A stretch of 64,000 nt of DNA from Leptospiraceae bacterium (GTDB taxonomy: Bacteria; Spirochaetota; Leptospiria; Leptospirales; Leptospiraceae). Numbering within the stretch: the stretch's first letter is position 1; every line of letters starts with the position of its first letter. Made by a program: the position numbers and the translations under genes. Positions 1 through 7,693 of the stretch are shown here, in pieces. The DNA lies in contig JADJSX010000006.1 in NCBI GenBank assembly GCA_016711485.1, forward strand, positions 854,001 through 918,000, in the 5' to 3' direction. The notes beneath the pieces are model-generated. The model saw only the letters and a program-made list of their open reading frames with translations. It was not told where the DNA came from and did no database searches.

Positions 1-1806
1 TCGACGGGCCGCGAGTCCACGCATTTTTATTTCGCCACTTTGAAATTTACCAAAATATCGATTTGATACCGGTAGAAGTGGGTCTATTTTGGAAGGAGGA
101 TAAACCAACCATTTATAAATTCCCTCTATCTCCATTGAAATTTTGGTTTCTTTCGTAATTGTATCGCATAATTTCTGTAATTCGCTTTTTGTAAATTGAG
201 AAGAGTCTTTTTTTTGAATAAAAATACAATCTGTGATTGCATGCGAAAGAAAATACCCCTCATCCTCAGCTTTATCTTTTGCGTTAAGTAAAATTTCTCG
301 CCCAAACGCAGTGACCGATTCGTGACTTTCAATTCTACCAAATTTTGCATTCCGATATCCCAAATACCCAAAAGACGTAACAAGCATCCACTTCAAACTA
401 TTCTGTTTGGCTTCGGCAAATTTGTATTTGTCTGAATCTTTATCAGGAAATTCTTTAAGTATTTTCTTATAATACTTTCTTCTAAAAAGAATTTTTTCTA
501 AAGCCTGAGATACGACTCCTTTGCGTTTGTTACAAATATGATAATTTGCTTCTGGAACTTTTTTAGTATTATCCTCCTCTTTACAACATTGACAGAGTAC
601 AGTTTCAGGAGATAAATTGTGTAAAACCATAATACTCGGATACATCTGAGAAAAATCCAACTGAGCCATATTTTCAAATACAATTCCAGAGGTAGTGTCT
701 GGCTGAAATATGAGACCTCCTTTATCAATTCGAAGTAACTCGTAAAAAGTTTTATTCTCCTCTACTTTAGATTTTTGCCAAGGAACTAAATAATTATTTT
801 GTAGTGCTACATCTGTTTCGATAGCAGTTAACGCATTTCCAGTAGAAGCACGTGCCATTCTCTGCATCGGAAGTCTACTAATGCGAGACAACTCTATTAT
901 ACCTCTAAGTTCTGCCTCTTTAAATACAAAACTATTTGCTCGGTCAATATGCCATCTGCCAAAAAATGGATACGCGGGGGCTCGATAAATCATAGCTCCG
1001 TATGTATTAAAACTAGTCCCCTTTCGAATAATTTGTCTGGTATGTAATGTAGAAATATCTCGATCTAATTTTAGTTGAATTCTATAATTTTGTGCTAACT
1101 GAAAAAGAATTGGAAAAATAATTTGATCGCCAAATTCTGAGAGTATAATATCAGGATCTTGTTTTTCTAAAATTTCATTTAGCCAAAGGAGTGATTCTTT
1201 TGGATGACTAAAATTCAATTCATATTTTACTTTATCATTTTCAATAATTAGAGGATTATTCTGATTTAGTCCTAGTCTATGATTTTTCTTTAATTTGAAT
1301 TTTAATATTTTAAGTTTTGGAATTTCGTATTCACATTCATTTAGATCATCATTGGTCTGAATTAAATGAATTCGATTCATATTTTGAGTTGATTCATATT
1401 TAATTTTTACACGAGCAAGTGGGAAAATTTTATGGGCATAAGAATATCCAGTAGGAATCTCAATGTCAGTGTGGTAAATATCCATTTGACCATAATACGC
1501 GTACAATTTATGTAAAATTTTCCTCATCACAGAAGGTTTTGATAAAACTAATTTCAAAACTTTTACTTCTTTATTGCTATAAAAATTTTTTTTATTTACC
1601 CAAATTGGTCTTTCTTTAAGGGCATTGTAAAATTGAATTCTACGAACTACCCTTTCTATAATAATAGGAGGACCATCTAGGTATATTTCGGGATAAAAAC
1701 TGTCTAAATAGAGTTGTGGTTTATTATCATTATCCAATATCCAAACATAGACTTGTTCTTCCACATTATAAATATCAAAAAGAAAACCTTCTGTAGTATT
1801 TATCAT
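1..1806 (-). CDS. Family B DNA polymerase (PolB2-like), 3' end outside window
   Basis: Template-directed DNA synthesis is the predicted role. The frame is open from the ATG at 1806 to the window edge, 602 codons without a stop; an in-frame TAA lies just upstream, so 1806 is the first possible ATG, although no good Shine-Dalgarno is seen. Polymerase motif A is LDFSQMYPSIM with the metal-binding Asp384; motif B is KQNSLKWMLVTSFGYLG from Lys467; motif C is AITDCIF with Asp526. Motif C keeps the second, essential Asp but has Ile where most family B enzymes have the first. After motif C the NRYFGKF and KMRGLAARR segments match the thumb of archaeal and bacterial PolB proteins. An exonuclease I-like DIE (Asp114, Glu116) is present; exonuclease motifs II and III are weak, so proofreading may be lost. 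The GRWHID to VPWQK stretch recalls the PolB2 group. It lies downstream of two small genes in the same direction. The family B assignment is firm; the subgroup is inference. Confidence 0.88.
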   Translation of the reverse strand, partial: MINTTEGFLFDIYNVEEQVYVWILDNDNKPQLYLDSFYPEIYLDGPPIIIERVVRRIQFYNALKERPIWVNKKNFYSNKEVKVLKLVLSKPSVMRKILHKLYAYYGQMDIYHTDIEIPTGYSYAHKIFPLARVKIKYESTQNMNRIHLIQTNDDLNECEYEIPKLKILKFKLKKNHRLGLNQNNPLIIENDKVKYELNFSHPKESLLWLNEILEKQDPDIILSEFGDQIIFPILFQLAQNYRIQLKLDRDISTLHTRQIIRKGTSFNTYGAMIYRAPAYPFFGRWHIDRANSFVFKEAELRGIIELSRISRLPMQRMARASTGNALTAIETDVALQNNYLVPWQKSKVEENKTFYELLRIDKGGLIFQPDTTSGIVFENMAQLDFSQMYPSIMVLHNLSPETVLCQCCKEEDNTKKVPEANYHICNKRKGVVSQALEKILFRRKYYKKILKEFPDKDSDKYKFAEAKQNSLKWMLVTSFGYLGYRNAKFGRIESHESVTAFGREILLNAKDKAEDEGYFLSHAITDCIFIQKKDSSQFTKSELQKLCDTITKETKISMEIEGIYKWLVYPPSKIDPLLPVSNRYFGKFQSGEIKMRGLAARR

Positions 1807-1917
1807 ATTTTAAAAAATTAATCTTCGTTTCTTACCTTGGCAAACAGTAAAAATTCATTAGAATTATGATAACTTAGAGACAATATAAAACTTTCCTGAA
1901 TGGATCTAAATGCTAAA

Positions 1918-2205
1918 TCACTCTGCGGCTCTTTGGCTCTGTGGCAAAATGTTTGCCTTCAAAGTTTCGATTTCAGCCGAAAGAGACTTTACCTGTTTAG
2001 CCAAATGAATATGCGTTATAAGTGAAATGGAGTCAAATGGATTCGGGTTTGATGCCATTACGCCAACTTGGATTTGCGTTTTCGCATATCGCATTAGTTC
2101 ATCAAAAATTTCTCTATCGTCCTTTCGGAGAGCTTTTCTAAACTCCGCCAACCTATCATTTGTCGCTTCTACTGCCCTAGAATAAGGCATCACCGTTCGT
2201 CCCAT
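1918..2205 (-). CDS. Small protein between RecA-like gene and DNA polymerase
   Basis: A 95-residue protein that I do not recognise. It is mostly charged and helical (RLAEFRKALRKDDREIFDELM; then a possible short coiled coil AKQVKSLSAEIETLKANI), with no signal peptide or membrane segment. The start is supported by a full AGGAGG seven bases upstream of the ATG, placed inside the 3' end of the upstream RecA-like gene, so the two overlap by 29 bp and are probably translationally coupled. It ends 111 bp before the polymerase gene. The last codons (LPQSQRAAE) are encoded by a repetitive-looking stretch rich in ctctg/ctgtggc, so the C-terminus may be a recent extension. A partner or adaptor of the polymerase is only a guess from position. 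Confidence 0.7.
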   Translation of the reverse strand: MGRTVMPYSRAVEATNDRLAEFRKALRKDDREIFDELMRYAKTQIQVGVMASNPNPFDSISLITHIHLAKQVKSLSAEIETLKANILPQSQRAAE

Positions 2206-2860
2206 TGTTTCCTCCTATCTCCAATCTAAAATTTCTATTTCCAAATAATGAATTTTTATATGTAATATCAAAACATCGAATCATTTCTTTACCAAGCGGT
2301 AATTTGTTGTAATCCCATATAGAGCCTGCCATTTTTAAAAGTTCTGGAAATAAAAACTGAAATGTTTTGTGTTTGTATTTGCGAGATTCCACTGCTAGAA
2401 AAGGAATTTGATTGATTTGGATTTTTTCAAATACAGAAATCAATTTTAAAAGTAAAAAATATCCTTCCGCCTCTTTCACGTCTCCATCAAAAAATTGTTT
2501 AGAAGGAGCCAATATAAAATAAATATCATTGGGATTACGTTTTGTTGTCAAAATTTCACGACAAACATCAAGTATCTGGTAAGGAGTAAATGCTCGTCGA
2601 ACAACACCTGTATCTAAAAAACTTTGCAGCTCCACACCTTGTGAATTTGCTTCTTCTATCACTCGGTATACATTAAATCGAATCGCACAATCAATTACAT
2701 GAACTCGAAAGCCTCTCGCAATAAGAACCGCAATCCATACATGAGCCAAATGGTAAATTTCCGCATTTCCAGTAAGTAACCCGAAACTAGACTTGTCCCA
2801 ACTTTGGATTACTCCACTCAAAGTCATTACATCTACCGCAGATGAATAATTACGTTTCAT
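2177..2860 (-). CDS. RecA/RadA-fold protein lacking a P-loop
   Basis: A 227-residue protein with the order of elements of a RecA-type ATPase core: a glycine turn where a Walker A would be (SSFGLLTGNAEIYHLAH), then strand-helix FRVHVIDCAIRFNVYRV resembling the second strand of RecA/RadA, and IYFILAPSKQFFDGD where Walker B would fall, followed by IPFLAVESR. The GxxxxGK[ST] lysine is absent, so ATP binding is doubtful. It is first in a minus-strand cluster with a small protein and a family B polymerase. By analogy with ImuA-type RecA-like proteins in mutagenesis cassettes, it could recruit the polymerase to damaged or recombining DNA; this is inference. ATG at 2860 has no clear ribosome site; a later Met at residue 12 is possible. 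Confidence 0.62.
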   Translation of the reverse strand: MKRNYSSAVDVMTLSGVIQSWDKSSFGLLTGNAEIYHLAHVWIAVLIARGFRVHVIDCAIRFNVYRVIEEANSQGVELQSFLDTGVVRRAFTPYQILDVCREILTTKRNPNDIYFILAPSKQFFDGDVKEAEGYFLLLKLISVFEKIQINQIPFLAVESRKYKHKTFQFLFPELLKMAGSIWDYNKLPLGKEMIRCFDITYKNSLFGNRNFRLEIGGNNGTNGDALF

Positions 2861-2900
2861 ATGTTAAGTATTTTTATATATAAACAAATGTAAAGCTAAT

Positions 2901-2965
2901 TATTCGCTCACCTTACACTATTATCATTGCTTCAAAAAACAATCTTGAGTTCGAGTATTCTAGAC
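2901..2965. repeat. Partial copy of dispersed repeat family A
   Basis: The segment starting ctcaccttacactattatca and running to the ttgagttcgagt stretch aligns with the left 65 bp of the family A element at 28588 (ctcaccttacattatcattt to ttgagtttgggt). The right half of the element is missing here. It lies between the divergent RecA-like gene and lysS and could carry promoter sequence for either. In the remaining 2861-3195 region there is only a short hairpin at 3068-3086. Confidence 0.55.
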
Positions 2966-3067
2966 ATCTGCTAATGCTATCAACTTAACAGAAATTAAAA
3001 ATTATTAAACCTATCAGTGTTTATCCTTGTAGATCAGTGGTGAAAAGTCCTTACTGAATGACATTGA

Positions 3068-3086
3068 GCAATTACACGGTAATTGC
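3068..3086 (+). terminator. Hairpin with T-rich tail upstream of lysS
   Basis: An 8-bp perfect stem GCAATTAC/GTAATTGC with loop acg is followed by ttttattctatt. It looks like a weak intrinsic terminator reading towards lysS, but no gene precedes it on that strand, so it could be a leader attenuator or simply chance. No T-box elements are visible. Confidence 0.3.
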
Positions 3087-3195
3087 TTTTATTCTATTAG
3101 GTTCTATCACTTTGTCACTGCAAAAAATTTAAAGACAATATCCTTGTTTTTTTAGCGTTGACTCTAGTCCTAAATCATAAAGTTTGAATATTAAT

Positions 3196-4752
3196 ATGAA
3201 TGAACACGAACTAGAACAGAATGAATTAATAACACAAAGAATCGAGAAAATAGAAGAATTAAAAAAGAAAGGCATAAACCCCTACCCGATTCGTTTTTTT
3301 CCCGAAAGTTTTTCCAAAGAATTACTCAATAACCATACTCTCATTATGAATGAGAATGAAACACTCAAGAGAATGGAAAAAGAAAAAAATCCAGAAGCGG
3401 ATGTATCCAAAGTTCATATTATCCATAAACTTGCCGGTCGAGTTCACTCCAAACGAATTATGGGTAAAGCAAGTTTTGCCCATCTAAAAGATCGTGACGG
3501 AATAATACAATTATACGCTTCCGAGAAAGATTTAGGCGATGACCAATATCATATTTTTAAAACTCTCGATTTGGGAGATCATATCGGATTGGAAGGATAT
3601 TTATTCATCACTAAAACCGGAGAAACATCTATTCATGTGACCAAATTTCAATTGCTCGCAAAATGTATACGCCCACTTCCTGTAGCCAAAGAAAAAGATG
3701 GAGTTGTGTTTGATGCATTTAGCGATAAAGAGTTACGTTATCGTATGCGCTATGTTGATTTAGTGGTAAATGATCATGTGCGAGAAACCTTCATTATGCG
3801 TAGCAAAATTATTTCTGAAATTCGCAACTTTTTAACCAAAGATGGATTTTTAGAAGTAGAAACTCCTATGATGCAACCAATTGCAGGCGGTGCTGCCGCA
3901 AAACCATTCGTTACCCACCACAATGCACTCGACATGCAACTCTATCTTAGAATCGCACCAGAGTTATATTTAAAAAGGCTGATTGTGGGTGGAATGGACA
4001 GAGTATTTGAACTCAATCGTAATTTTAGAAATGAAGGAATTTCAATTAAACACAATCCAGAATTTACCATGATGGAAGCATACATGGCGTATGGTGACAT
4101 GGAAACAATGTTAAAACTCTGCGAAAGAATGATTGTCCACGTTGCCAACGCAATTGGAAAAGGTCTTAAGTTTAAATATGGTCAGGATAATATTGATTTA
4201 ACTCCGCCGTGGAATCGCAAAAAATATGTAGATATCATAAAAGAATATTCTGGGATTGATTTTTCTATTATAAAAACAGTAGAAGAAGCAAAAGAAAAAG
4301 CAAAATCGGTCGGCATCAAAACAGACGAATCCACATCTATTTGGAAAATTGCTGACGAGGTATTTTCCGAAAAAGTAGAGCCTAATTTGATTCAGCCTAT
4401 TTTTATCACTGACTTTCCAAAAGAACTTTCTCCTCTTGCCAAATCTAGAGAAGATGATCCAAATTATGTAGAACGTTTTGAGCCTTATATTGTCGGGCGC
4501 GAAATAGGTAATGCATTCTCTGAATTAAACGATCCATTTGATCAAAAAGCTCGATTCCAAGAACAAGTCCAAAGAAGAGAAGATGGAGACGAAGAAGCTT
4601 TTATGATGGATGAAGATTATATTCGTGCACTTGAATATGGTATGCCGCCTACCGGTGGTTTAGGAATTGGAATTGACAGGCTTGTAATGTTACTCACTGA
4701 TTCTGCTTCAATTCGGGATACTATCTATTTTCCGCTCATGCGACCAGAATAG
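3196..4752 (+). CDS. lysS: Lysyl-tRNA synthetase, class II
   Basis: Charges tRNA-Lys with lysine in the cytoplasm. The 518-residue protein has the N-terminal OB-fold anticodon domain (about residues 60-165, KLAGRVHSKRIMGKASFAHL) and a class II catalytic domain. Motif 1 is around FLEVETPMMQPIAGG, motif 2 is FRNEGISIKHNPEFTMMEAY, and motif 3 is GLGIGIDRLVMLLTD followed by SIRDTIYFPLMRP, all typical of bacterial LysS. Length is normal for the family. A TTG at 3184 would add four residues (MNIN); I chose the ATG at 3196 because related proteins begin close to MNEHEL. Monocistronic: the neighbours run on the other strand. Confidence 0.97.
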   Translation: MNEHELEQNELITQRIEKIEELKKKGINPYPIRFFPESFSKELLNNHTLIMNENETLKRMEKEKNPEADVSKVHIIHKLAGRVHSKRIMGKASFAHLKDRDGIIQLYASEKDLGDDQYHIFKTLDLGDHIGLEGYLFITKTGETSIHVTKFQLLAKCIRPLPVAKEKDGVVFDAFSDKELRYRMRYVDLVVNDHVRETFIMRSKIISEIRNFLTKDGFLEVETPMMQPIAGGAAAKPFVTHHNALDMQLYLRIAPELYLKRLIVGGMDRVFELNRNFRNEGISIKHNPEFTMMEAYMAYGDMETMLKLCERMIVHVANAIGKGLKFKYGQDNIDLTPPWNRKKYVDIIKEYSGIDFSIIKTVEEAKEKAKSVGIKTDESTSIWKIADEVFSEKVEPNLIQPIFITDFPKELSPLAKSREDDPNYVERFEPYIVGREIGNAFSELNDPFDQKARFQEQVQRREDGDEEAFMMDEDYIRALEYGMPPTGGLGIGIDRLVMLLTDSASIRDTIYFPLMRPE

Positions 4753-4926
4753 GAAAATTGCCGCAAAGTTTCGAAGACATAGAGAAATTTTAGATTTTTA
4801 AGCACAAAATGCCACGAAACCGAATTTCTCTGCGTCTCGATGCCGGCGTTTATGCTGAGCCTGAGCCGAAGCATGGCAATGCGTTTACACAGCCCCATGA
4901 CGAAGACTTACACCCAAGCAGTAAAT

Positions 4927-5625
4927 TCAAACGTCTTTAATAAAGCGGATAATTTTAAAAATTGAACCTAAAATAGATTTTAAAAAAGGAAGTTTTGAAA
5001 TTTTAATGAGTTTAAAAACTAATTCTAAACTTTCTTCTATCAACGAATAAGTTTTTTTGTAACCCTTGGAAGTATCAGATATCCAAAAATAGATGATTCC
5101 CATTTGATACAACCAAAGAAGCTCCGGCAAATGCAAAGAAACCTCACCTCTTAGATTCAAATTCGAAGTTTCAAGAGCATCCCGTATGATTTGAATAGCC
5201 TCTTCTCGAATATCTTTGGTTTCTTTACTAAACGGAGAAAGCGGATTATTGGGGTCACCCGCATTTTTTGCAAGAACAGAAACAAAATTATAATATTTTG
5301 AGAAATATTCAATTTTATAGGTAAGAATATTTTTTAGACGTAATTTAAAATCTTCCGTGGTTCTAGAGAATTCCAAACTTTGAAGCTTTGCATCATCCTG
5401 AGAAATGGTATAAAAATAAAGGACAATGTCTTCTTTCGTTTTAAAATGGTAGTATGTGGCTCCCAATGCAACATCGGCTTTTGAGGCAATCATACGCATC
5501 GTAGCTTTATCATAACTTTCTTTCTGGAAAAGAGAAATCGCAGTCGTATAAATTAATTCTTTTGTTTTTCTGGATTTCTCAGTTTCTTTTCTATCAAAAA
5601 TTTCTGTAGTTTTTTTCTTTGGCAT
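4927..5625 (-). CDS. TetR-family transcriptional regulator (ankyrin operon)
   Basis: A 232-residue repressor-type protein. Residues about 18-66 form the TetR helix-turn-helix (LIYTTAISLFQKESYDKATM, then KADVALGATYYHFKTKEDI); the C-terminal ligand domain is divergent and its inducer cannot be read from sequence. It starts 20 bp after the ankyrin gene stop, so both are probably one transcript. Two copies of the palindrome TGAACATGTTCA sit around the promoter of that operon (6509-6524 and 6561-6572), which suggests that this protein represses its own operon. The N-terminus is rich in Lys/Arg (PKKKTTEIFDRKETEKSRKT), normal for the DNA-contacting arm. Confidence 0.93.
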   Translation of the reverse strand: MPKKKTTEIFDRKETEKSRKTKELIYTTAISLFQKESYDKATMRMIASKADVALGATYYHFKTKEDIVLYFYTISQDDAKLQSLEFSRTTEDFKLRLKNILTYKIEYFSKYYNFVSVLAKNAGDPNNPLSPFSKETKDIREEAIQIIRDALETSNLNLRGEVSLHLPELLWLYQMGIIYFWISDTSKGYKKTYSLIEESLELVFKLIKISKLPFLKSILGSIFKIIRFIKDV

Positions 5626-5645
5626 AACCTTTCTATAGCAAGATT

Positions 5646-6494
5646 TTAGGAAGTCGGTTTCACAACATCTATATTTTGTGTAATTCCTAATTCTTTTTTA
5701 AGTTGAGTTCTTTTTCTAAGTCTTCCAAATAAATAAAGGTTAAAGAAATGCATAACACCTAAAAGTAGAATCACAAATCCAATTTTTGAACTTAGTATTT
5801 CCATTGCTTCTACAGGGTTTACTGGCTTTAATCCTATCTTTAGAGCAATCGTAATATACCCCAAGTTAATCAAATAAAATCCAACTACAAGTAAGTGATT
5901 AACGGAATCAGCTAACTCTTTATTATGAAACGCATCAATCAAAAACACTTGCCCATTCGTTGAGAGTGTTCTAGCTACCCAAATAGTTACAAGAATACTA
6001 ATTAAAATGTATATTCCATAAACCAAAAGAGTTATATCATTGGTACCTCCTTTTCCAAGATTTACACCTCGAATTATGAGTAAATCGGCTAACTCTGAAT
6101 ATCCGTTAAATTTGGCTATATCTAAAAGTGTTTCCCCATTTCTATCCTTCAAATTCAAATCTAAACTATAACCTAATAAAAACTCAGTGATTGATTTTTG
6201 ATTTAATACTACAGCCCTGTAAAGTGCAGAATTTCCGTGATTATCCACTATATTTACCGTGTCAGGATAACTTGTAACTATTTGTTTTACTAGGTCTAAA
6301 TTTTTTTCTTCAACTGCATAATGAAGACTAGTTTTCCCTGTGAAGTTTTTTCGGTTTAAGTCAACGTATTCTCCTTTCTGTAGTTTACTCTGTACACATT
6401 TGAGATTTTGTATTTCACATTCTCCGATATCATTCGCGAACAAGATTCCAGATGATAATAATGATAGTACCAAGATAATTAATGTATGTTTCAT
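5646..6494 (-). CDS. Ankyrin-repeat protein with C-terminal membrane segments
   Basis: A 282-residue protein with a signal peptide (MKHTLIILVLSLLSSGILFA), then about three ankyrin repeats (NFTGKTSLHYAVEEKNLDLV; DNHGNSALYRAVVLNQKSIT; DRNGETLLDIAKFNGYSELA), then three hydrophobic membrane helices (about 160-180, 200-220, 240-265) and a basic tail. The ankyrin part would therefore face the periplasm. The ATG at 6494 is preferred over one 19 codons upstream because GGAGAGC lies 5-11 bp before it and a signal peptide follows directly; the longer start would also lie in the promoter. It is the first gene of an operon with a TetR regulator. The molecular role is unknown; ankyrin repeats imply protein binding. 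Confidence 0.85.
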   Translation of the reverse strand: MKHTLIILVLSLLSSGILFANDIGECEIQNLKCVQSKLQKGEYVDLNRKNFTGKTSLHYAVEEKNLDLVKQIVTSYPDTVNIVDNHGNSALYRAVVLNQKSITEFLLGYSLDLNLKDRNGETLLDIAKFNGYSELADLLIIRGVNLGKGGTNDITLLVYGIYILISILVTIWVARTLSTNGQVFLIDAFHNKELADSVNHLLVVGFYLINLGYITIALKIGLKPVNPVEAMEILSSKIGFVILLLGVMHFFNLYLFGRLRKRTQLKKELGITQNIDVVKPTS

Positions 6495-6508
6495 TTCAGC
6501 TCTCCTTT

Positions 6509-6572
6509 TTTGAACATGTTCAAATATATCTATACACCAAATTTTCGTCAATATTTTTTTTGAACATGTTCA
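6509..6572 (-). promoter_or_regulatory. Promoter flanked by two identical palindromic operators
   Basis: On the minus strand a sigma70-type promoter reads TTGACG (6551-6546), a 17-bp spacer, and TATATT (6528-6523). A 16-bp perfect palindrome TTTGAACATGTTCAAA (6509-6524) overlaps the end of the -10 box and the likely start site, and a second TGAACATGTTCA (6561-6572) lies ten bases upstream of the -35 box. Centre-to-centre distance is about 50 bp. This is classic repressor-site placement, and the operon encodes a TetR protein, so autoregulation is the simplest reading. It is not the LexA-type TTTG-N5-CAAA box reported for Leptospira. Confidence 0.75.
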
Positions 6573-6633
6573 GTTTTTTAATATTATTTAAACTTTGATT
6601 AAAAAGGCTTACAAAAAATGGGAGTTTTTACAA

Positions 6634-6691
6634 ATATACTGATTCTACTTAGTCGTTGCGTAAGATTTTATAGAATAGTGAATCAGTATAT
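6634..6691. repeat. Dispersed stem-loop repeat, family B, copy 1
   Basis: Perfect 12-bp inverted arms ATATACTGATTC (6634-6645) and GAATCAGTATAT (6680-6691) enclose a 34-bp centre containing tcgttg. A second copy with the same left arm and a slightly mutated right arm is at 59708-59765. It follows the 3' end of the minus-strand gene at 6748, so it might act as its terminator. Confidence 0.5.
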
Positions 6692-6747
6692 AACTCAAGA
6701 GGGATTCGTTTTTTAAATTCCTCTTGGTTGGATTTTGATAGGATACT

Positions 6748-7425
6748 TTAAACGGTTGTTTCTAAATCTAAAATCTTTCGTTTGATAATAGAAGCTGCTT
6801 CGTATTTTTCATCGCTAATCGCTTGGAATTTTTTGAGATACAAACTAGCAAGTTCGTCTCCTTTTTTGCCTGGGAAAAAAAGTGCATTTTTATAATTATG
6901 TAAATCAAATTGCGGATATTTAATAGAAAAACTTTCGATTAGCTGGTCAATTTTTTGTTGAACAGTGTCTCTTGCGAGACCAGTCGAAGATCTGAATTGC
7001 ATGGATATCTTTAACAGTTCTTCCAAATATTCATTCACTCCACCTAAATTATAATCAATAGTCATATTCCTTTCTCTATTTTTACAAATCTCCACGTATT
7101 TCATAACGAATGCATTGTATTGCTCCATTCTTTCTTGCATATAAATGTTTCCAGCATCTCTGTCATCTGGCATTCTAAAATCAGGGAGCCTTGCCATATC
7201 ATACATACTTTCATTCGGAAGAATAACTTTTTTTAACTCTTCAATGGAAGGAAAAGAAATTGGAGGAAAAGTGACGACAGGAAAATTATCATTTATTTTG
7301 AGAAAACTAACTACTACATTTGATGCGATAATCTCGCAACCTGGCTGAAATGGATTTTCCCCTATTACATAACAATACACAATTAAGTTTCCAGTAGGAT
7401 TACTTTTAGAGCCTTTTTCCAACAT
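6748..7425 (-). CDS. Hypothetical protein with C-terminal UVR-like helical pair
   Basis: A 225-residue cytoplasmic protein without signal peptide or membrane segment. I do not recognise the N-terminal 100 residues (Pro-rich FPVVTFPPISFPSIEE). The last 30 residues, SLYLKKFQAISDEKYEAASI with IKRKILDLE, resemble the UVR motif of UvrB/UvrC and McsA, a helical hairpin used for protein contacts. The start is supported by GAGG nine bases upstream of the ATG. It stands alone, between a decayed intergenic stretch and the ankyrin operon. Function unknown. Confidence 0.7.
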   Translation of the reverse strand: MLEKGSKSNPTGNLIVYCYVIGENPFQPGCEIIASNVVVSFLKINDNFPVVTFPPISFPSIEELKKVILPNESMYDMARLPDFRMPDDRDAGNIYMQERMEQYNAFVMKYVEICKNRERNMTIDYNLGGVNEYLEELLKISMQFRSSTGLARDTVQQKIDQLIESFSIKYPQFDLHNYKNALFFPGKKGDELASLYLKKFQAISDEKYEAASIIKRKILDLETTV

Positions 7426-7693
7426 GACAACCTCACTTTCTATACTAATTGACGTAACTTTTCCACTTTAAAAATTAAAGTCAAGGAGGAAAGATTTTTT
7501 GCAGAGTTATATTTTAGAATTTTTTTCTTCAAACTTAAATTTGATTTTTAATCATATATTTTCTTAGAGTGTGCCTGCGAAGAGGTTAAATTATTAATAA
7601 AAGTCAAGCTCCAAGAGTTTCTAATATCCATACAAGCTCACATAAAAATATTGCAGCTTGCAACATTTTTTAAAACATAATTGACTATTTTAA
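7426..7693. other. Intergenic, no gene seen
   Basis: Very AT-rich stretch between the divergent hypothetical gene at 6748 and the decayed frame before the helicase. A gaggaaag stretch at about 7484 is not followed by a usable start. I see no RNA gene, terminator or repeat here. Confidence 0.4.

Noticed and set aside
126..728. Short minus-strand frames inside the polymerase gene
   Set aside because: They are in other frames; the polymerase frame is continuous with all motifs across this stretch.
3000..3195. T-box leader before lysS
   Set aside because: No T-box sequence (TGG-type bulge) or specifier stem; only one short hairpin.
6509..6572. SOS (LexA) box
   Set aside because: Reported Leptospira LexA sites have TTTG-N5-CAAA spacing; here the half-sites are separated by eight bases, and the operon has its own TetR gene.
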